DNA of 64,000 nt from Bacillus xiapuensis (GTDB lineage Bacteria > Bacillota > Bacilli > Bacillales > Domibacillaceae). The DNA lies in contig NZ_KZ454939.1 of the NCBI RefSeq assembly GCF_002797355.1, positions 1,521,828-1,585,827 of the forward strand, read 5' to 3'. A model generated the notes under the pieces. It saw nothing but the letters and a program-made list of their open reading frames with translations, did no database searches and was not told the origin of the DNA. This document shows, in pieces, positions 27,717-36,357 of this stretch. Position numbers and translations under genes: made by a program. Position 1 is the stretch's first letter. Every line of letters begins with the position of its first letter.

Positions 27717-28812
27717 GGCGCTCCGCCCTTCCTAAGCATTCTCCTTTAAATGTATACAAAGTGGTGTCTACGGTCAGGCCGCCGTTTACTTCCTGTATGG
27801 CATGCGCGCAGCAGTTATCGCATAATAATTCAAAAAAACTTTGGCATCCGGCGGCCTGCATAAGCTCTGCTGCATGAGAAGCAGTATTGGCCAAACGGAC
27901 TGCCTCCACCTCTTTGGCGCCAGCTCCCGCTTTTTCGGCCATCCCTGCTAGAAAATCAAAGTCAACTGGGGCGCTTTTTGAATGAACCATCATCACTCCT
28001 TGTGCAACTTTGGAGAATTTCCCCATCATTCCAACCATTGATATTTTCTTAATGCCGAGCCGTTTGCAATGCTTAAGCGTGAAGCCGACAAAGTCACCCA
28101 TCTCTATAAAAGCTTCCTCTTTTAGTTCAGGAAGCTGCTTCATGGCGTATTTTTCGCTTCTTCCTCCTGTCGTTACCGCGACATGGTCGCAGCCTCCGGC
28201 GACAGCCACTTGAATCGCTTGAATAATGCTTGCTTTATAAGCGGCCGTGGAAAATGGCATCACAATTCCCCGCGTACCCAGGATCGAGATGCCGCCCACA
28301 ATTCCCAGTCGGCCGTTTAGCGTTTTTTTAGCCATTTCTTCCCCGCCCGGAACGGAAATAATAATTTTCACTCCGCTGCTGCAGTGAAAATCCTTTAATA
28401 TTTTCTCTGCTTCAGACAAAATCATTTTGCGCGGTACAGGGTTGATGGCCGCCTGGCCAACCTCGACTGCCAGCCCCGGCTTAGTCGCCCGTCCGACTCC
28501 TTCCCCGCCATCCAGTTCAATGCCCGCTTCTTCTTTTAGCATGACTTCAGCATAAATCACCGCTCCGTGCGTAACATCGGGATCATCCCCCGCATCTTTT
28601 TTGACAGCGGCGACCGCGCTTCTTTTCTTGATTTCACAATGTTCAATCGCAAAGGTGGCAAATACTTTGGCCGGAAGATAAATGGTGGCTTTCTCCTGCT
28701 TTTCTCCCGTGAGTAAAGAGGTTAAAGCCGCTTGAACAGCGGCAGCAGCGCAGGCTCCCGTCGTATACCCTTTTCTTAGCGGCTTCTCCTGCTTCACATC
28801 CTTCACCGCCAT
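27703..28812 (-). CDS. cbiD: Cobalt-precorrin-5B C1-methyltransferase
   Basis: CbiD methylates C1 of cobalt-precorrin-5B. The 369-residue protein begins with the family signature [19 protein letters not shown], followed by [10 protein letters not shown] and [13 protein letters not shown]. It belongs to the anaerobic pathway only, which with CbiG and CbiX shows this organism uses early cobalt insertion. It begins 2 bp after the cbiC stop. Confidence 0.93.
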   Translation of the reverse strand: MAVKDVKQEKPLRKGYTTGACAAAAVQAALTSLLTGEKQEKATIYLPAKVFATFAIEHCEIKKRSAVAAVKKDAGDDPDVTHGAVIYAEVMLKEEAGIELDGGEGVGRATKPGLAVEVGQAAINPVPRKMILSEAEKILKDFHCSSGVKIIISVPGGEEMAKKTLNGRLGIVGGISILGTRGIVMPFSTAAYKASIIQAIQVAVAGGCDHVAVTTGGRSEKYAMKQLPELKEEAFIEMGDFVGFTLKHCKRLGIKKISMVGMMGKFSKVAQGVMMVHSKSAPVDFDFLAGMAEKAGAGAKEVEAVRLANTASHAAELMQAAGCQSFFELLCDNCCAHAIQEVNGGLTVDTTLYTFKGECLGRAERHGES

Positions 28813-28814
28813 CT

Positions 28815-29465
28815 TTATGCATGCTCAGCGAGAAGTGACAGAGCATTGAGCGCCGCAACAGTAACAGTACTTCCGCCTTTTCTGCCGATATTCGTAATGA
28901 ATGGGATGTCAAGCTTTGCTAACTCTTCTTTGGATTCAGCCGCGGAAACAAAGCCAACTGGAAGGCCAATGACAAGGCTTGGTTTAGCTGCACCTTCTTT
29001 CACAAGACGAATTAATTCCAAAAGAGCTGTCGGGGCATTTCCGATACAATAAATGCCTCCGTCCGCTTCGGCGGCCGCTTTGCGCATGGAAATGATGGCT
29101 CTTGTCGTATTTAATCTCTTCGCCTCTTCTCTTACGTCATCATCGGAAATATAAACGTGAATACTGCCGCCATATTTTGCAATGCGGGGCTTGCTGATGC
29201 CGACTTGCACCATTTGCACATCACAAATGATGCGCTCTCCGTTTCGGATCGCTTGAATCCCGGACACAATCGCTTTCGGATGAAAGCGCATGCTTCTGCC
29301 AAGTTCAAAATCAGCCGAAGCGTGAATCACACGCTGGATGACTTTATATTCTTCAAAAGGTAAATCATGCGGTCCGAATTCTTCGGTGATAATGTCAAAA
29401 CTGCGACCTTCAATCTCCATTGGCTGTACGGTTTCAGGCTTGAAGTTTGTTTTAAAGTCCATCAT
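28815..29465 (-). CDS. cbiC: Precorrin-8X/cobalt-precorrin-8 methylmutase
   Basis: CbiC moves the methyl group from C11 to C12, giving cobyrinate. The 216-residue enzyme has EEYKVIQRVIHASADFEL with the catalytic histidine, GNAPTALLELIRLV and VGLPVGFVSAAESKEEL, all strongly conserved. Two ATG codons in a row are possible starts (29465 or 29462). It follows cbiJ by 12 bp. Confidence 0.92.
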   Translation of the reverse strand: MMDFKTNFKPETVQPMEIEGRSFDIITEEFGPHDLPFEEYKVIQRVIHASADFELGRSMRFHPKAIVSGIQAIRNGERIICDVQMVQVGISKPRIAKYGGSIHVYISDDDVREEAKRLNTTRAIISMRKAAAEADGGIYCIGNAPTALLELIRLVKEGAAKPSLVIGLPVGFVSAAESKEELAKLDIPFITNIGRKGGSTVTVAALNALSLLAEHA

Positions 29466-29477
29466 TCATCCGCTCCT

Positions 29478-30245
29478 CTATAAATTAAATGTATGTAAAC
29501 AGCCCGCCACTTCTTCAAAGCTTGAACAGCGGTTTTTATAATTCATATCCGGCCGTTCAATCACAATCGTTTCAATTGCCAACTCTTTGGCAGCTTCTAT
29601 TTTCTGATCGACAGAGCCGCGGGCACCGCTTGCTTTTGTAATCATGCATGTCACTTGATATTGCTCGTATAAAGCTTGATCAAATGCCTTCGTAAACGGA
29701 CCTTGAATCGCCACAATATTTTTCTGCGGCAAGCCCAGCTGCTCGCACTTTTCCAAATTATCCTTTCTAGGGAGCATCCGTGCCACTAAGCGAATATTCG
29801 GATTAGGCAGCAGCTTTTCAGTGAATACCGCTAATGTTTTGCTTCCTGTCGTGAGCATGATCGTTCCTTTTCGTTTGGACGCTTCCTCCGCGGCTTCCTG
29901 ATAGGTGGAAACATAGGTAATCAGCGGTGACTCTTCGAAGTGCTGCTCTTTCCTCTCAAAGCGAATATATGGAATGTTCTCCTCTTTAGCTGCGGCCATC
30001 GCATTTTTGGATGCCTCCTCCGCAAACGGATGACTCGCATCCACAATCGCGGCAATGTGGCGATCAGCTATAAAATTTCGGATTTGTCCGGCATCTAGGC
30101 GCCCCGCAACCGCATCGATGCCTGCCTGCCTTAATTCCTTTAAGGCGTTTTCCGTGACAACGGAAGCAATCAGCTTATGTCCTTGGTTTTGAAGATAGAC
30201 AGCAAGCTCTCTGGCATCGCTCGTTCCCGCAAAGAATAAAATCAT
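29478..30245 (-). CDS. cbiJ: Cobalt-precorrin-6A reductase
   Basis: CbiJ reduces a ring double bond of cobalt-precorrin-6A with a nicotinamide cofactor. The 255-residue sequence has MILFFAGTSDARELA at the N-terminus, IVDASHPFAEEASKNA in the middle and IQGPFTKAFDQALYEQY, then TKASGARGSVDQKIEAA. Its ATG overlaps the cbiX stop by 4 nt. Confidence 0.9.
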   Translation of the reverse strand: MILFFAGTSDARELAVYLQNQGHKLIASVVTENALKELRQAGIDAVAGRLDAGQIRNFIADRHIAAIVDASHPFAEEASKNAMAAAKEENIPYIRFERKEQHFEESPLITYVSTYQEAAEEASKRKGTIMLTTGSKTLAVFTEKLLPNPNIRLVARMLPRKDNLEKCEQLGLPQKNIVAIQGPFTKAFDQALYEQYQVTCMITKASGARGSVDQKIEAAKELAIETIVIERPDMNYKNRCSSFEEVAGCLHTFNL

Positions 30246-31117
30246 TGAGCTGTTTCTGCTCCTTTCGGTTCATGATGATGATCATGGTCATGATCATGAT
30301 GGTGATGGCTGATATGCTCCATCGCTTCAAAGCGGTATTGGCAAGTATCGCAATTCATATAGACCGCCCCGCTTAATGCTTCTTCAATTCGATCCTTTAT
30401 TACCAGCTCCAGCTTCGGATGAAAGCCAAAATATTCAGCAAGTGCAAAATCAACGTCGGAATAAGCGAATCGGAACTGCTCTATCATGCCTTCAATTCTC
30501 TTTATTAAGATGCCGGTAAATAAAAAGTACGGCAGGATAATCACCTTTTTGGCACCGAGCTTCACCGTTTTTTCCACTGCTTCTTCTAAGCTGGGAACAG
30601 TTACGCCGACAAAAGCAGTTTCCATTATCGGATATGGCGCCTTTTCCCATAGCAATCTAGTGATCTTGTATAAATCACTGTTTGCATCCGGATCACTGCC
30701 GCCGCGTCCAAGAATGATTACCGCCGTATCCTCTGAAATATGAGCGGTATCTTCCCCCGTATCTTGGAGGCGCTGTTTACAGATCTCTACCGCCTCATGA
30801 TGGATGCCAATCGGTTTTCCATAAATAAAATCAGCAGATGGATACTTTTTCTTCGCTTCATCAATGGCCGCCGGAATGTGGATTTTCGAATGACCAGCCG
30901 GAAGCAGCATCAGCGGAATGACCGCAACAGATGTCGCTCCTCTTGCTACACAGGCATCCAATCCTTTCGCGATGTCAGGCTGTTCAAACTCTAAAAAACA
31001 GGATTCTACAATCAATTCAGCGGGAAGCTTCGGTAAGATTTGCTGAATAAATTGCCTGATTTGTTCATTTCCTTCAGGATCTCGGCTGCCATGGCCGACA
31101 AATAAGACTGCTTTCAT
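30242..31117 (-). CDS. cbiX: Sirohydrochlorin cobaltochelatase with Cys and His-rich tail
   Basis: CbiX inserts cobalt into sirohydrochlorin, the committing step of the anaerobic pathway. Two CbiX repeats can be seen: LFVGHGSRDPEGNEQI with MLLPAGHSKIHIP in the N-half, and ILGRGGSDPDANSD with PYFLFTGILIKRIE in the C-half. The tail carries MNCDTC (an MxCxxC motif) followed by a run of alternating His and Asp (about residues 272-283). B. megaterium CbiX has the same kind of tail, which binds an iron-sulfur cluster. The ATG at 31117 lies 10 nt after AAAGGAG; a TTG at 31123 is also possible. Confidence 0.92.
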   Translation of the reverse strand: MKAVLFVGHGSRDPEGNEQIRQFIQQILPKLPAELIVESCFLEFEQPDIAKGLDACVARGATSVAVIPLMLLPAGHSKIHIPAAIDEAKKKYPSADFIYGKPIGIHHEAVEICKQRLQDTGEDTAHISEDTAVIILGRGGSDPDANSDLYKITRLLWEKAPYPIMETAFVGVTVPSLEEAVEKTVKLGAKKVIILPYFLFTGILIKRIEGMIEQFRFAYSDVDFALAEYFGFHPKLELVIKDRIEEALSGAVYMNCDTCQYRFEAMEHISHHHHDHDHDHHHEPKGAETAQ

Positions 31118-31132
31118 GTTCAATTGTCTCCT

Positions 31133-32719
31133 TTAATCCCCGCAAGGTGCAGGTTCGATTTGAATGGTTGGGGTGATGTCCCGGTAGGCAAATCCCTGGA
31201 TGTTCTTCACCCGTTTGAAGAATTTGAATAAGCGTTCGTTCGGATGTGCTTTTTCTTTATATTCTGCGACGATTCGTTCAATAAGCGGCACGATTTCCTC
31301 CGGTTCTATTCCCTCGGCGACCGGCTGTCCGGCATGAGCGGTTCGCCCAACTGGCTTCGCTCCAAGGAATAAATCAAACTTCCCTTTGCGGAACACAATG
31401 CCGATATCGTCATTAACGGCTTGATAACAAGCCATTCCACAGCCGTTGACCCCGATATGCAATTCTTTTGGCAGCTGAATGCCCGCAAGCTTTTCATGCA
31501 GCTGTTCAGCATATGGGATGGCATCTTTCTTCTCTCCGTCGCAAAAATCACAAGCCTTCACCGATAACACATCGCCAACCGGCTGAATAAGAAATCCGGC
31601 TTCTTCCAGCTGATTCGTAATTTGCTGCGGCTTTTCCGTCGGCACCCGCAAAATAATCTGGTGATGAGGCGTGTATTCCACCGAACCCGTCTCACCGGCA
31701 ATAGCCGATAATGCTGAAAGCTGCTTCGCTGTAAATTTCTTATTCGCCACTCCCGGACTGACCGCCACCTCAAAAATCGATTCCACCTTTCTTTGAGGGA
31801 AGGATTCCTGTAGGAACTCCGTTTTTTTCCCATCGAGCATCTGCAAAGCTTTCATGCCGATTTCATATAAAGGAGGAGCCCCTTCTTTTCCTTTATGAAG
31901 CGCCCACGGCTCATGCTCCGGCTTCAGCCGCTCATGAGGTCTCAGCGGCTGTTTTTCGGAAGTTAATGTATATTTGCGCTGATATCCCCGCGGCGTGATC
32001 ATTTTATTTTCATATAGAAAGGTCGCAGAATTGCCAATAATGACAGTCGTCAGCATACCAATTTCATAATCGAGCATATTGGCTAATGTCGTCATCACCA
32101 CTTGCTGGCGGTCGCGATAGGCGCTCTTTACCAGTCCGACGGGCGTATCCGGCGAGCGGTGCTTTAGCAAAATCCGCTGCGCTTCCACAATCTGTCTCGT
32201 GCGCTTGCCGCTTCTTGGATTGTAAAGCGCAATTACAAAGTCAGCAGCGCCTGCCGCTTCGATCCGGCGGACAATCAAGTCCCAAGGAGTTAAATGGTCG
32301 CTCAAGCTGATCGTACAGGCATCATGCATGACGGGCGCTCCCAGCAAGGAAGCGCATGAATTGATTGCCGAAATACCGGGGATAATTTCCACTTCCACTC
32401 CATCTTCTTCTCTCCAGCCCTTCTCAGCCAGCACTTCATAGATAAGACCGGCCATTCCGTAAACCCCGGCATCTCCGCTCGAAATCACAGCGACAGTTCG
32501 TCCGGCTTCCGCGTATTTCACAGCTGCTTGAGCCCGGCTGACCTCTTCAGACATCCCTGTGCTGATCACTTCTTTTCCTTCGATCAATCCGGCGACTAAC
32601 TCCATATAAGTTTTGTAGCCGATCACGCAGTCGCTTTCCTGCAAAGCCTCCTTCGCCCGTTCGGTAATATGCTTTTCACTCCCCGGGCCAAATCCGACAA
32701 TCCATAGTTTTCCCCGCAC
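31133..32719 (-). CDS. cbiH60: CbiH60: precorrin-3B C17-methyltransferase fused to a nitrite/sulfite-reductase-like domain
   Basis: A 528-residue fusion as in B. megaterium. Residues 1-245 are CbiH (LWIVGFGPGSEKHITERA; ISSGDAGVYGMAGLIYE; EIIPGISAINSCASLLGAPVM), which methylates C17 with ring contraction. Residues about 290-528 resemble a nitrite/sulfite reductase ferredoxin-like half-domain. They contain four cysteines in CDFCDGEKK and NGCGMACYQAV that should hold a 4Fe-4S cluster. The extra domain is what allows turnover of cobalt-factor III in the B. megaterium enzyme. It is the second gene of the operon. Confidence 0.92.
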   Translation of the reverse strand: MRGKLWIVGFGPGSEKHITERAKEALQESDCVIGYKTYMELVAGLIEGKEVISTGMSEEVSRAQAAVKYAEAGRTVAVISSGDAGVYGMAGLIYEVLAEKGWREEDGVEVEIIPGISAINSCASLLGAPVMHDACTISLSDHLTPWDLIVRRIEAAGAADFVIALYNPRSGKRTRQIVEAQRILLKHRSPDTPVGLVKSAYRDRQQVVMTTLANMLDYEIGMLTTVIIGNSATFLYENKMITPRGYQRKYTLTSEKQPLRPHERLKPEHEPWALHKGKEGAPPLYEIGMKALQMLDGKKTEFLQESFPQRKVESIFEVAVSPGVANKKFTAKQLSALSAIAGETGSVEYTPHHQIILRVPTEKPQQITNQLEEAGFLIQPVGDVLSVKACDFCDGEKKDAIPYAEQLHEKLAGIQLPKELHIGVNGCGMACYQAVNDDIGIVFRKGKFDLFLGAKPVGRTAHAGQPVAEGIEPEEIVPLIERIVAEYKEKAHPNERLFKFFKRVKNIQGFAYRDITPTIQIEPAPCGD

Positions 32720-32737
32720 TAAGACTACCTCCTTGTG

Positions 32738-33124
32738 TTACTGTTTGACTTTCTTCTTTTCCTTATCCAAGTCGACCCCGATCACGCGGTCATTATGCAG
32801 CTCCATCCCGCGGCCGTTATAGGTATAAGTCACTGCTTCCTCCACAGGCTTCCCTTGCTCTAGATGCTCTGAAACAATTCGTTCAGCAAGGGGTTCATCC
32901 ACTTCGTGATACCAGGTACCTTCAGGATAGACGACCACCACACAGGCATCTTTGCAGCGACCGTTGCAGCGCGTCCTGGACGTATGCACCTGGACTTCCA
33001 GGTTCCTTTTTTTGATTTCCGACCGGATGGCCAGCGTCACTTCTTCTCCGCCTTTCCTCATGCAGCTTGAACCATTGCAAATAAGTACATGATGATTCAT
33101 TTCGGTTAAATTCCAAGTCGCCAA
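32738..33124 (-). CDS. cbiW: CbiW, thioredoxin-like 2Fe-2S ferredoxin
   Basis: A small ferredoxin of the thioredoxin-like [2Fe-2S] family: cysteines in LICNGSSCMRKGG and RTRCNGRCKDACVVVVYPEG are the cluster ligands. It is the first gene of the cobalamin operon, as in B. megaterium, and may supply electrons to CbiH60 or other steps; that role is inferred from position. The TTG at 33124 lies 8 nt after AAGGAG and is my preferred start. A GTG at 33133 overlaps the RBS, and an ATG at 33097 has no RBS. Confidence 0.82.
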   Translation of the reverse strand: MATWNLTEMNHHVLICNGSSCMRKGGEEVTLAIRSEIKKRNLEVQVHTSRTRCNGRCKDACVVVVYPEGTWYHEVDEPLAERIVSEHLEQGKPVEEAVTYTYNGRGMELHNDRVIGVDLDKEKKKVKQ

Positions 33125-33172
33125 ATAGCTCACTCCTTCATTTTATTGGGAAGTTCTTCGCGAAGATGCACG

Positions 33173-33209
33173 AAAAAAATCCTTAACTTCAGAAGAAATT
33201 AAGGATTTT
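33173..33209 (-). terminator. Riboswitch-controlled terminator in the cobalamin operon leader
   Basis: Arms AATCCTTAA and TTAAGGATT form a stem around a short loop, followed by a U7 run on the minus strand. It lies about 100 nt downstream of the B12 aptamer and 50 nt before cbiW, the usual place for a transcription-stopping expression platform. Confidence 0.75.
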
Positions 33210-33305
33210 CGTGTATAGAACGATCGGCTGCTTCCTGTTCTCGTGCAGCCTTCGCTATGTACAATCATCCAGCTCTTCCCTCCGAAGAATGGTGCCAATG
33301 ATAAA

Positions 33306-33482
33306 AGCAGGTCTCCTGGCTTGCGGCTTTCCTTACTCTTGTCCCTTCCCGGTGATGTGTACCAGTGGTTTTGACAATTTCAACGCCGTTCACAGTAGCG
33401 GGGGCTGCATCAGACTTTCACTGATTTCCCTATTATCCCAAGAAGCTGTTATTCTCGGGCACTTTTATCGGTTCATTTGCTA
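33306..33482 (-). promoter_or_regulatory. Cobalamin (B12) riboswitch
   Basis: Read on the minus strand, the leader contains the strongly conserved core GATGCAGCCCCCGCTACTGT and, near its 3' end, the closing element GCCAGGAGACCTGC. A GGGAAATCAGTGAAAGTC segment precedes the core. These are the diagnostic parts of adenosylcobalamin riboswitches. With a terminator at 33173-33209, high B12 should switch off the whole cbi operon including cobalt uptake. Confidence 0.93.
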
Positions 33483-33572
33483 TTTAATTTTTTACTTACT
33501 AGACAAAACTTGCCTTCTATTGAAAAATTTTTGATCCAACTGAAAATTTTGTCTATTCTATTTCTTGTTACT

Positions 33573-33602
33573 AGATTATCAGTAATCCTCTTCCTTTGAC
33601 AA
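33573..33602 (-). promoter_or_regulatory. Probable sigma-A promoter of the cobalamin operon
   Basis: On the minus strand TTGTCA (33602-33597) and TAATCT (33578-33573) are 18 bp apart, about 90 bp before the riboswitch core. It lies in the gap after the PduX-like gene. Confidence 0.4.
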
Positions 33603-33615
33603 GAAAAATTTTTAT

Positions 33616-34488
33616 TTATGAACTGTTTCCACTAAAACGTGATGGAAACACCGAATCCACTATCGGCAGCCAGCCCGCCTCAGCCAGAACGGCTTGTTTG
33701 ATTTCCCAAGCTTTCTCATGAACATCGCGATCATCGGGATCAAGCAATATTCCGATAACCGTTCCGCTATGGGCAATTATCACACCGCCTTTGAAGTACT
33801 CTGCTAAACTGGCAAACAGATGAAAATAAGGCTTTGGCAATAAGCGCTGATTCACTCGAGCGCTGATTGTCGCTGCCTCCAATATGCTGACAACGTCTTT
33901 AGCAGAGAGTGCCGCTTTCATTCGATTGTAATTGCAGCTGACTTGCTGCTTTTCAGCAGAGTTGTATTGTTTCTTTCTTCGGTAATACTGACCGGTATGA
34001 ACAGCCCCCCCGCTGTCATAGCCAATCAGCTTCAAAGGAGGTGCTTTGGGAAAGGAAGCCAGCAGCTTTCCGGATTGCTGGTTGACTGCCGTAATCCCTT
34101 TATACATCACACCGTCCGTCGGTTCAATTTCAGCAGCGATCCTGGCCGCTTCCTCAGCGGAAAGCCGAATATCAAAGCTGGATGCCGCTGCGCGGATCGC
34201 TGCTGTTATATCCGCGGAGCTGCTAGCCATTCCTTTGCTTTCCAAAATGTCCGTTTCAATCGTCAGAGCGCCCGTTTTTTTTCGTCCGAGCCGTTCGAGT
34301 ATTTTTTCTGCGGCTGCAGCTGCTTTCCATTTTCTTTCCGGCTCACATTTCCATCCAGAAGCAAATGGATCAAAGCGCGCCATACTTTGTAAAGGAATAG
34401 GAAAACTGAATAAATAAGGATGGCCGTTCACCTCGCCTTGTGCCAATTCCCCAAAGGTTCCCATGCTGTATCCGATTCCAACCTTCAT
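33616..34488 (-). CDS. pduX: PduX-like L-threonine kinase (GHMP kinase)
   Basis: A 290-residue GHMP-fold kinase. It has the ATP-loop motif in ESKGMASSSADITAAIRAAA and the N-terminal GTFGELAQGEVNG typical of PduX. PduX makes L-threonine-O-3-phosphate, the precursor of the aminopropanol linker of cobalamin. Its position just upstream of the B12 operon on the same strand supports that role, but the riboswitch lies downstream of it, so it is not under the same RNA switch. CobD, the next enzyme in linker synthesis, is not in the window. Confidence 0.8.
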   Translation of the reverse strand: MKVGIGYSMGTFGELAQGEVNGHPYLFSFPIPLQSMARFDPFASGWKCEPERKWKAAAAAEKILERLGRKKTGALTIETDILESKGMASSSADITAAIRAAASSFDIRLSAEEAARIAAEIEPTDGVMYKGITAVNQQSGKLLASFPKAPPLKLIGYDSGGAVHTGQYYRRKKQYNSAEKQQVSCNYNRMKAALSAKDVVSILEAATISARVNQRLLPKPYFHLFASLAEYFKGGVIIAHSGTVIGILLDPDDRDVHEKAWEIKQAVLAEAGWLPIVDSVFPSRFSGNSS

Positions 34489-34941
34489 ATGCTTCCCCCA
34501 TTTTCATGCACTTTTGATCCTTACTGTACATGAAGCCGCCCAGCACAGCAAGACAGGAATAGGAGGATAAAACCTCCCGTTCTATTGCCTTGACGGCTAG
34601 CAGGCTATTGCAGACCTATGCTTTACCCTGATTCATCTCTTTCTTTTTTAACAGCAACAAGAGGATTCTATTCCTTTCAACTCGTGAATAAAGTGACGCT
34701 TCAAACAGCGGCCTTTTCTTCCACTCCCACTATTGAAAAGAAGAACAAAGGCTATGATCTGAGCGCATTTGTCACCTTCATCACGCAGGCTCGAACGGAT
34801 CGGGCATTCAGATGCCGTGATCTCCCGCTTGGACTTTTTGTTCCGCTTTCTTCAAGAAAGAACAGCTGCTTATATGCGGAATCAATTATCCTAATTTTTT
34901 ATTTGAATTTTGCACATAATGAATTATGAAAACAAAAAGCA
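34489..34941. other. Intergenic region with a repeat copy
   Basis: No gene is supported here. Reading frames on the plus strand lack an RBS. The segment 34735-34800 resembles blocks at 36977 and 39045 (see repeat entries). The right edge holds the bioY promoter. Confidence 0.5.
34735..34800 (+). repeat. Dispersed intergenic repeat, copy A
   Basis: Begins GAAAAGAAGAACAAAGGCTA and ends CAGGCTCGAACGGAT. It shares the block AGAACAAAnGCTA and, 35-40 bp on, GCnnGCnCGAAC with copies at 36977-37038 and 39045-39104. All three lie between genes. Confidence 0.4.
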
Positions 34942-34970
34942 TTGACAAAATAGTTATCCATAAATACAAT
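34942..34970 (+). promoter_or_regulatory. Sigma-A promoter of bioY
   Basis: TTGACA (34942-34947) and TACAAT (34965-34970) are 17 bp apart, near consensus, 55 bp before the bioY start codon. Confidence 0.75.
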
Positions 34971-34982
34971 TAGGTTAACATT
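34950..34982 (+). promoter_or_regulatory. BirA-like biotin operator
   Basis: An imperfect inverted repeat with half-sites ATAGTTATCC and GGTTAACATT (7 of 10 positions symmetrical) spans the -10 box of the bioY promoter. BirA operators have GTTAACC/GGTTAAC half-sites; here the 13-bp gap is a little shorter than the usual 14-16. The left half is degenerate, so this is a candidate only. Confidence 0.45.
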
Positions 34983-35025
34983 TATTATGACATTTGATTT
35001 TTTGCTATAATAGGAGGTTTTCTAA

Positions 35026-35589
35026 ATGAATGAACAACGTGATCAGCTCACTCAAATGCTGACAGCAGCGCTCTTTGCTGCGATTATCGGCATACTTGCG
35101 CAAGTAACCATACCGCTGCCGCTCGTTCCCATAACGGGGCAAACACTGGCTGTCGGCTTAGCCGCAACCATCCTCGGTTCCCGCTACGGGGCGCTGTCCG
35201 CCTTGATTTATATGTTGATTGGCGCAGCAGGCGTTCCTGTATTTTCGCAGCTGTCCGCGGGAATGGGCGTCATGGCCGGTCCAACTGGAGGCTATATCGT
35301 CAGCTTTATTCTTTCCGCTTATGTAATCGGGCTGTATATTGAGAAAACAGCGGCTACTGTGACGCAAGCCTTCATCGCCAATCTGATTGGAATGCTAGTC
35401 AACCTCGCCATCGGAACCGCTTGGCTGAAGTTTGCAGCTGATCTTTCATGGACGAAAGCGTTTATCGGCGGATTTGCCCCTTTTATAATCGGCGGAATCA
35501 TCAAAGCTTTTCTGGCCGCATGGATCGGCATTATCGTCCGCAAGCGGCTGATTTCCGCACGCCTGCTCCCTTCAGTGAAATCCTCATAA
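35026..35589 (+). CDS. bioY: Biotin transporter BioY
   Basis: A 187-residue membrane protein with six helices, the substrate-binding (S) component of biotin ECF transporters. Family motifs: QVTIPLPLVPITGQTLAVGL near the N-terminus and AGPTGGYIVSF in the middle. It needs the shared EcfAA'T module, not encoded here (CbiO/CbiQ are dedicated to cobalt). AGGAGG precedes the ATG. The promoter overlaps a possible BirA operator, so repression by biotin is likely. Confidence 0.9.
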   Translation: MNEQRDQLTQMLTAALFAAIIGILAQVTIPLPLVPITGQTLAVGLAATILGSRYGALSALIYMLIGAAGVPVFSQLSAGMGVMAGPTGGYIVSFILSAYVIGLYIEKTAATVTQAFIANLIGMLVNLAIGTAWLKFAADLSWTKAFIGGFAPFIIGGIIKAFLAAWIGIIVRKRLISARLLPSVKSS

Positions 35590-35665
35590 TAAGCAGCGGC
35601 CAAAGCCGCAAGCACTTATACTATGTGATTATCCTGAAGTCATCCAATCAGCCCCTAAAAAAAGT

Positions 35666-35709
35666 AAAGCAGCTGGAGAAGAACGGACCGTTTTTCTCCA
35701 GCTGCTTTT
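35666..35709. terminator. Terminator between bioY and the ferritin-like gene
   Basis: AAAGCAGCTGGAGAA and TTCTCCAGCTGCTTTT form a 15-bp stem. It lies 75 bp after bioY and before the convergent gene ending at 35769, and can act in both directions. Confidence 0.75.
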
Positions 35710-35768
35710 GTCTGCTTCCAGGACATCCGCTTGCTGCTTTTAAAGAGAGAATGAACGAAGGCAACAAA

Positions 35769-36212
35769 CTATACCCGAATACCGAGCTGATTGGCCATTT
35801 GGCGAAATAACTGCTCATGCCGCGCTTCATCCATTGCTGCTTGCAAGAACCGCCGTCTTGTAGGTTCATCGGTCGTACGACTGGCAATGCTGCGATAAAA
35901 GGCTGGCGTTTGTCCCTCATCCTTAATGGATTCTCGAATCCCCTGCCGAAAACTCTTTGGCGGCTCCTGCAATGTTAAGTTTGGATAACCGCCTGTCAAT
36001 CTGTGAAAACTGCGGCTAAATGCATTTAAATGGCGGATTTCATCTTGGCGAATGGCCAAGATGATTTGCTTTATTTGGTTATTCGGCGCCATATTGGCTA
36101 AAGCCGAATAATATTGAATAGCCTGATATTCATCATTGGCCGCTCGATTAATATCTCTAATCAACCCTTGGTTTTGACGGATATCCTCTTCATAGTAGTT
36201 GTAGTTATACAT
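35769..36212 (-). CDS. Ferritin-like/rubrerythrin-type protein
   Basis: This 147-residue all-helical protein has the two ExxH pairs of a diiron four-helix bundle: NDEYQAIQYYSAL with RQDEIRHLNAF in the N-half, and MDEARHEQLFRQMA in the C-half. Family members bind iron or other metals; some such proteins in Bacillus are spore-associated. The start at 36212 follows AAGGGAGTG; the longer start at 36239 has no RBS. The N-terminus is Tyr/Asn-rich (MYNYNYYEED). Confidence 0.75.
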   Translation of the reverse strand: MYNYNYYEEDIRQNQGLIRDINRAANDEYQAIQYYSALANMAPNNQIKQIILAIRQDEIRHLNAFSRSFHRLTGGYPNLTLQEPPKSFRQGIRESIKDEGQTPAFYRSIASRTTDEPTRRRFLQAAMDEARHEQLFRQMANQLGIRV

Positions 36213-36357
36213 CCATCCCGCACTCCCTTCTGTTTTCATGATAGTATATGAAGGAAATGGTCATTTGCCATCATTTTCATTTCATGCTTTTCTATTGATA
36301 AAAGCTAAAAAACAATAATTTGTCATGATACAGCTAGTACAAAAAGGAGAGAATCAG

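Noticed and set aside
34489..34740. B12 riboswitch in front of the PduX-like gene
   Set aside because: No conserved core; only a small AGGAGG/CCTCC hairpin.
34618..34929. Plus-strand 103-codon frame
   Set aside because: No RBS; overlaps repeat copy A and has no protein-like conservation that I recognise.
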